Shown: positions 63,197 to 64,000 of the stretch, piece after piece
Layout: the number at the start of each line of letters is the position of its first letter
Position numbering within the stretch: the stretch's first letter is position 1
Notes under the pieces: model-generated
The model's database searches: none
What the model was told of the DNA's origin: nothing
The model's input: only the letters and a program-made list of their open reading frames with translations
Translations under genes and position numbers: made by a program
Source: Domibacillus sp. DTU_2020_1001157_1_SI_ALB_TIR_016
GTDB lineage: Bacteria > Bacillota > Bacilli > Bacillales > Domibacillaceae
NCBI RefSeq assembly: GCF_032341995.1
Contig: NZ_CP135438.1
Location: forward strand, 62,001 to 126,000
DNA: 64,000 nt
Direction: 5' to 3'

Positions 63197-64000
63197 ATGA
63201 TTGAAGATAATAAAGTAGCACTGATAACCGGGGCTAACTCTGGCGTTGGGTTGGAACTGGCAAAGAAAATATTATCAAAAGGCTGGGAAGTAGCTGCCTT
63301 GATCCGATCTGACTTTCCAAGCAATGATCCACTTATCCTACAAGCGCTTAAAACGCGGCATTTAAGGATATATAAAGCTGATTTAGCCGACTTTTCCAGC
63401 CTTAGGAACGCACTTGCCCATATCAAGACCCATGAATCCCGTATCGATTTACTTTTCAACAATGCAGGGGTTTATTTTGATGAATACAAATATTCCAAAC
63501 AAAAACGTGAGATGCATTTCGAGATGAATACATTGGTGCCTTATATTATAGTGATGGAACTTAAAGAACTGTTATTAAAGGGCACGATGAAAACGGTGAT
63601 CAATACTTCTTCAAATACTTTACTGGTTTTAAAGAATTTGAATTTAGATACATTAATGAAACCCGGGACAACTCGTTTCAGAAAAATTATCGGTCCTTAC
63701 GCACACAGTAAGCTGGCGCTCTCTCTTTGGACAAAAAGAATTGCTTCAGACCTATGGACAGAAGGAATAAAGATTCGCAGTGTGTGCCCTGGTCCAAGCA
63801 GAACGAAATTGACTAAAGCTAAAGGGCTGCCCACTTTTATGAGGCCGATCCGGAATTTGATTTTTGCGCCTACCAGCAAAGGAGCTTCCCGCTTATACGA
63901 TGCTGCCTTTAACTTTAGAGACGAAGCAACTGGGATTTTCATAAATAAGGGCAAAGAAACGAAAATAAAGTTTTCAGGGCATGAAGAACTGGTGCTCACT
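63197..64000 (+). CDS. SDR-family oxidoreductase, 3' end outside window
   Basis: 268 codons are visible and the frame is still open at the edge. The cofactor loop is TGANSGVGLE, then LLFNNAGVYFD, with Ser in INTSSNTLL and the active pair in YAHSKLAL. The order matches retinol-dehydrogenase-like or daunorubicin-type SDRs rather than FabG. ATG 63197 has AAAGGAG upstream. Substrate unknown. Confidence 0.88.
   Translation, partial: MIEDNKVALITGANSGVGLELAKKILSKGWEVAALIRSDFPSNDPLILQALKTRHLRIYKADLADFSSLRNALAHIKTHESRIDLLFNNAGVYFDEYKYSKQKREMHFEMNTLVPYIIVMELKELLLKGTMKTVINTSSNTLLVLKNLNLDTLMKPGTTRFRKIIGPYAHSKLALSLWTKRIASDLWTEGIKIRSVCPGPSRTKLTKAKGLPTFMRPIRNLIFAPTSKGASRLYDAAFNFRDEATGIFINKGKETKIKFSGHEELVLT

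Overview
The window looks like chromosome from an endospore-forming Bacillaceae (Firmicutes). The grounds are strong AGGAGG-type ribosome sites, GTG/TTG starts, many hairpin-plus-T terminators, spore-associated genes (two RsfA-type regulators, a YjcZ-type peptide), PaiAB, PucR/PucF/PucG, an M-box and other Firmicutes-style riboswitches. I see no rRNA, tRNA, CRISPR array or prophage module. Accessory traits are concentrated in insertion sequences and in a decayed stretch at about 31.6-33.9 kb.

Layout. 1-2 kb: the 3' part of a TnpB element, two small genes and a minimal LE-RE mobile element. 2.3-10.1 kb: a purine/ureide catabolic cluster (pucF-pucG-NCS2 permease-amidase-FAH hydrolase, divergent from pucR). 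10.6-14.6 kb: a two-gene unit of a very large Hsp70-like ATPase with an N-terminal lipoyl-like domain and a coiled-coil protein ending like GrpE. 15.3-21.4 kb: a seven-component, TPP-riboswitch-controlled operon of a LuxE-like acyl-protein synthetase, a LuxC-like acyl-CoA reductase, a ThiZXY-type ABC transporter and an SDR oxidoreductase. There is no luciferase. Beside it lies an apparently orphan cobalamin-type riboswitch on the opposite strand. 21.7-24.1 kb: an RpiR regulator divergent from a GH4 6-phospho-glucosidase. 24-31.5 kb: small genes, an rsfA gene, an IS1341-type element and an SLH-domain protein. 31.6-35.3 kb: decayed DNA, a palindromic mini-element, an IDEAL-domain gene and a second IS1341-type copy. 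35.5-37.2 kb: a c-di-GMP-I riboswitch controlling a DegU-like orphan regulator, and a second rsfA. 37.7-44.3 kb: a 2-aminoethylphosphonate uptake and degradation operon (SBP, ATPase, fused permease, phnX, phnW, DeoR regulator). 44.8-49.5 kb: an NlpC/P60 enzyme, two corA genes separated by an M-box, and a NupC transporter. 49.9-51.4 kb: a broken marR gene and paiAB. 51.5-62.3 kb: two nearly identical copies of a zinc-finger-less TnpB element flanking a DUF3221 lipoprotein, an MpsC-type gene, formate dehydrogenase-DUF1641-fdhD and a YitT protein. The window ends inside an SDR gene.

How the parts work together. The puc cluster should take a ureide through allantoate to oxalurate-level intermediates, and the co-transcribed amidase and FAH hydrolase are candidates for later steps. 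The TPP-switched operon has the logic of taking up a thiamine-related compound, activating a carboxylate (LuxE), reducing it to an aldehyde (LuxC) and then to an alcohol (SDR). I propose it as a salvage route for an oxidised thiamine fragment; this is inference. The phn operon turns aminoethylphosphonate into acetaldehyde plus phosphate. FdhD serves the adjacent formate dehydrogenase by sulfur transfer. All functional assignments come from reading motifs in the sequence; no database search was run.
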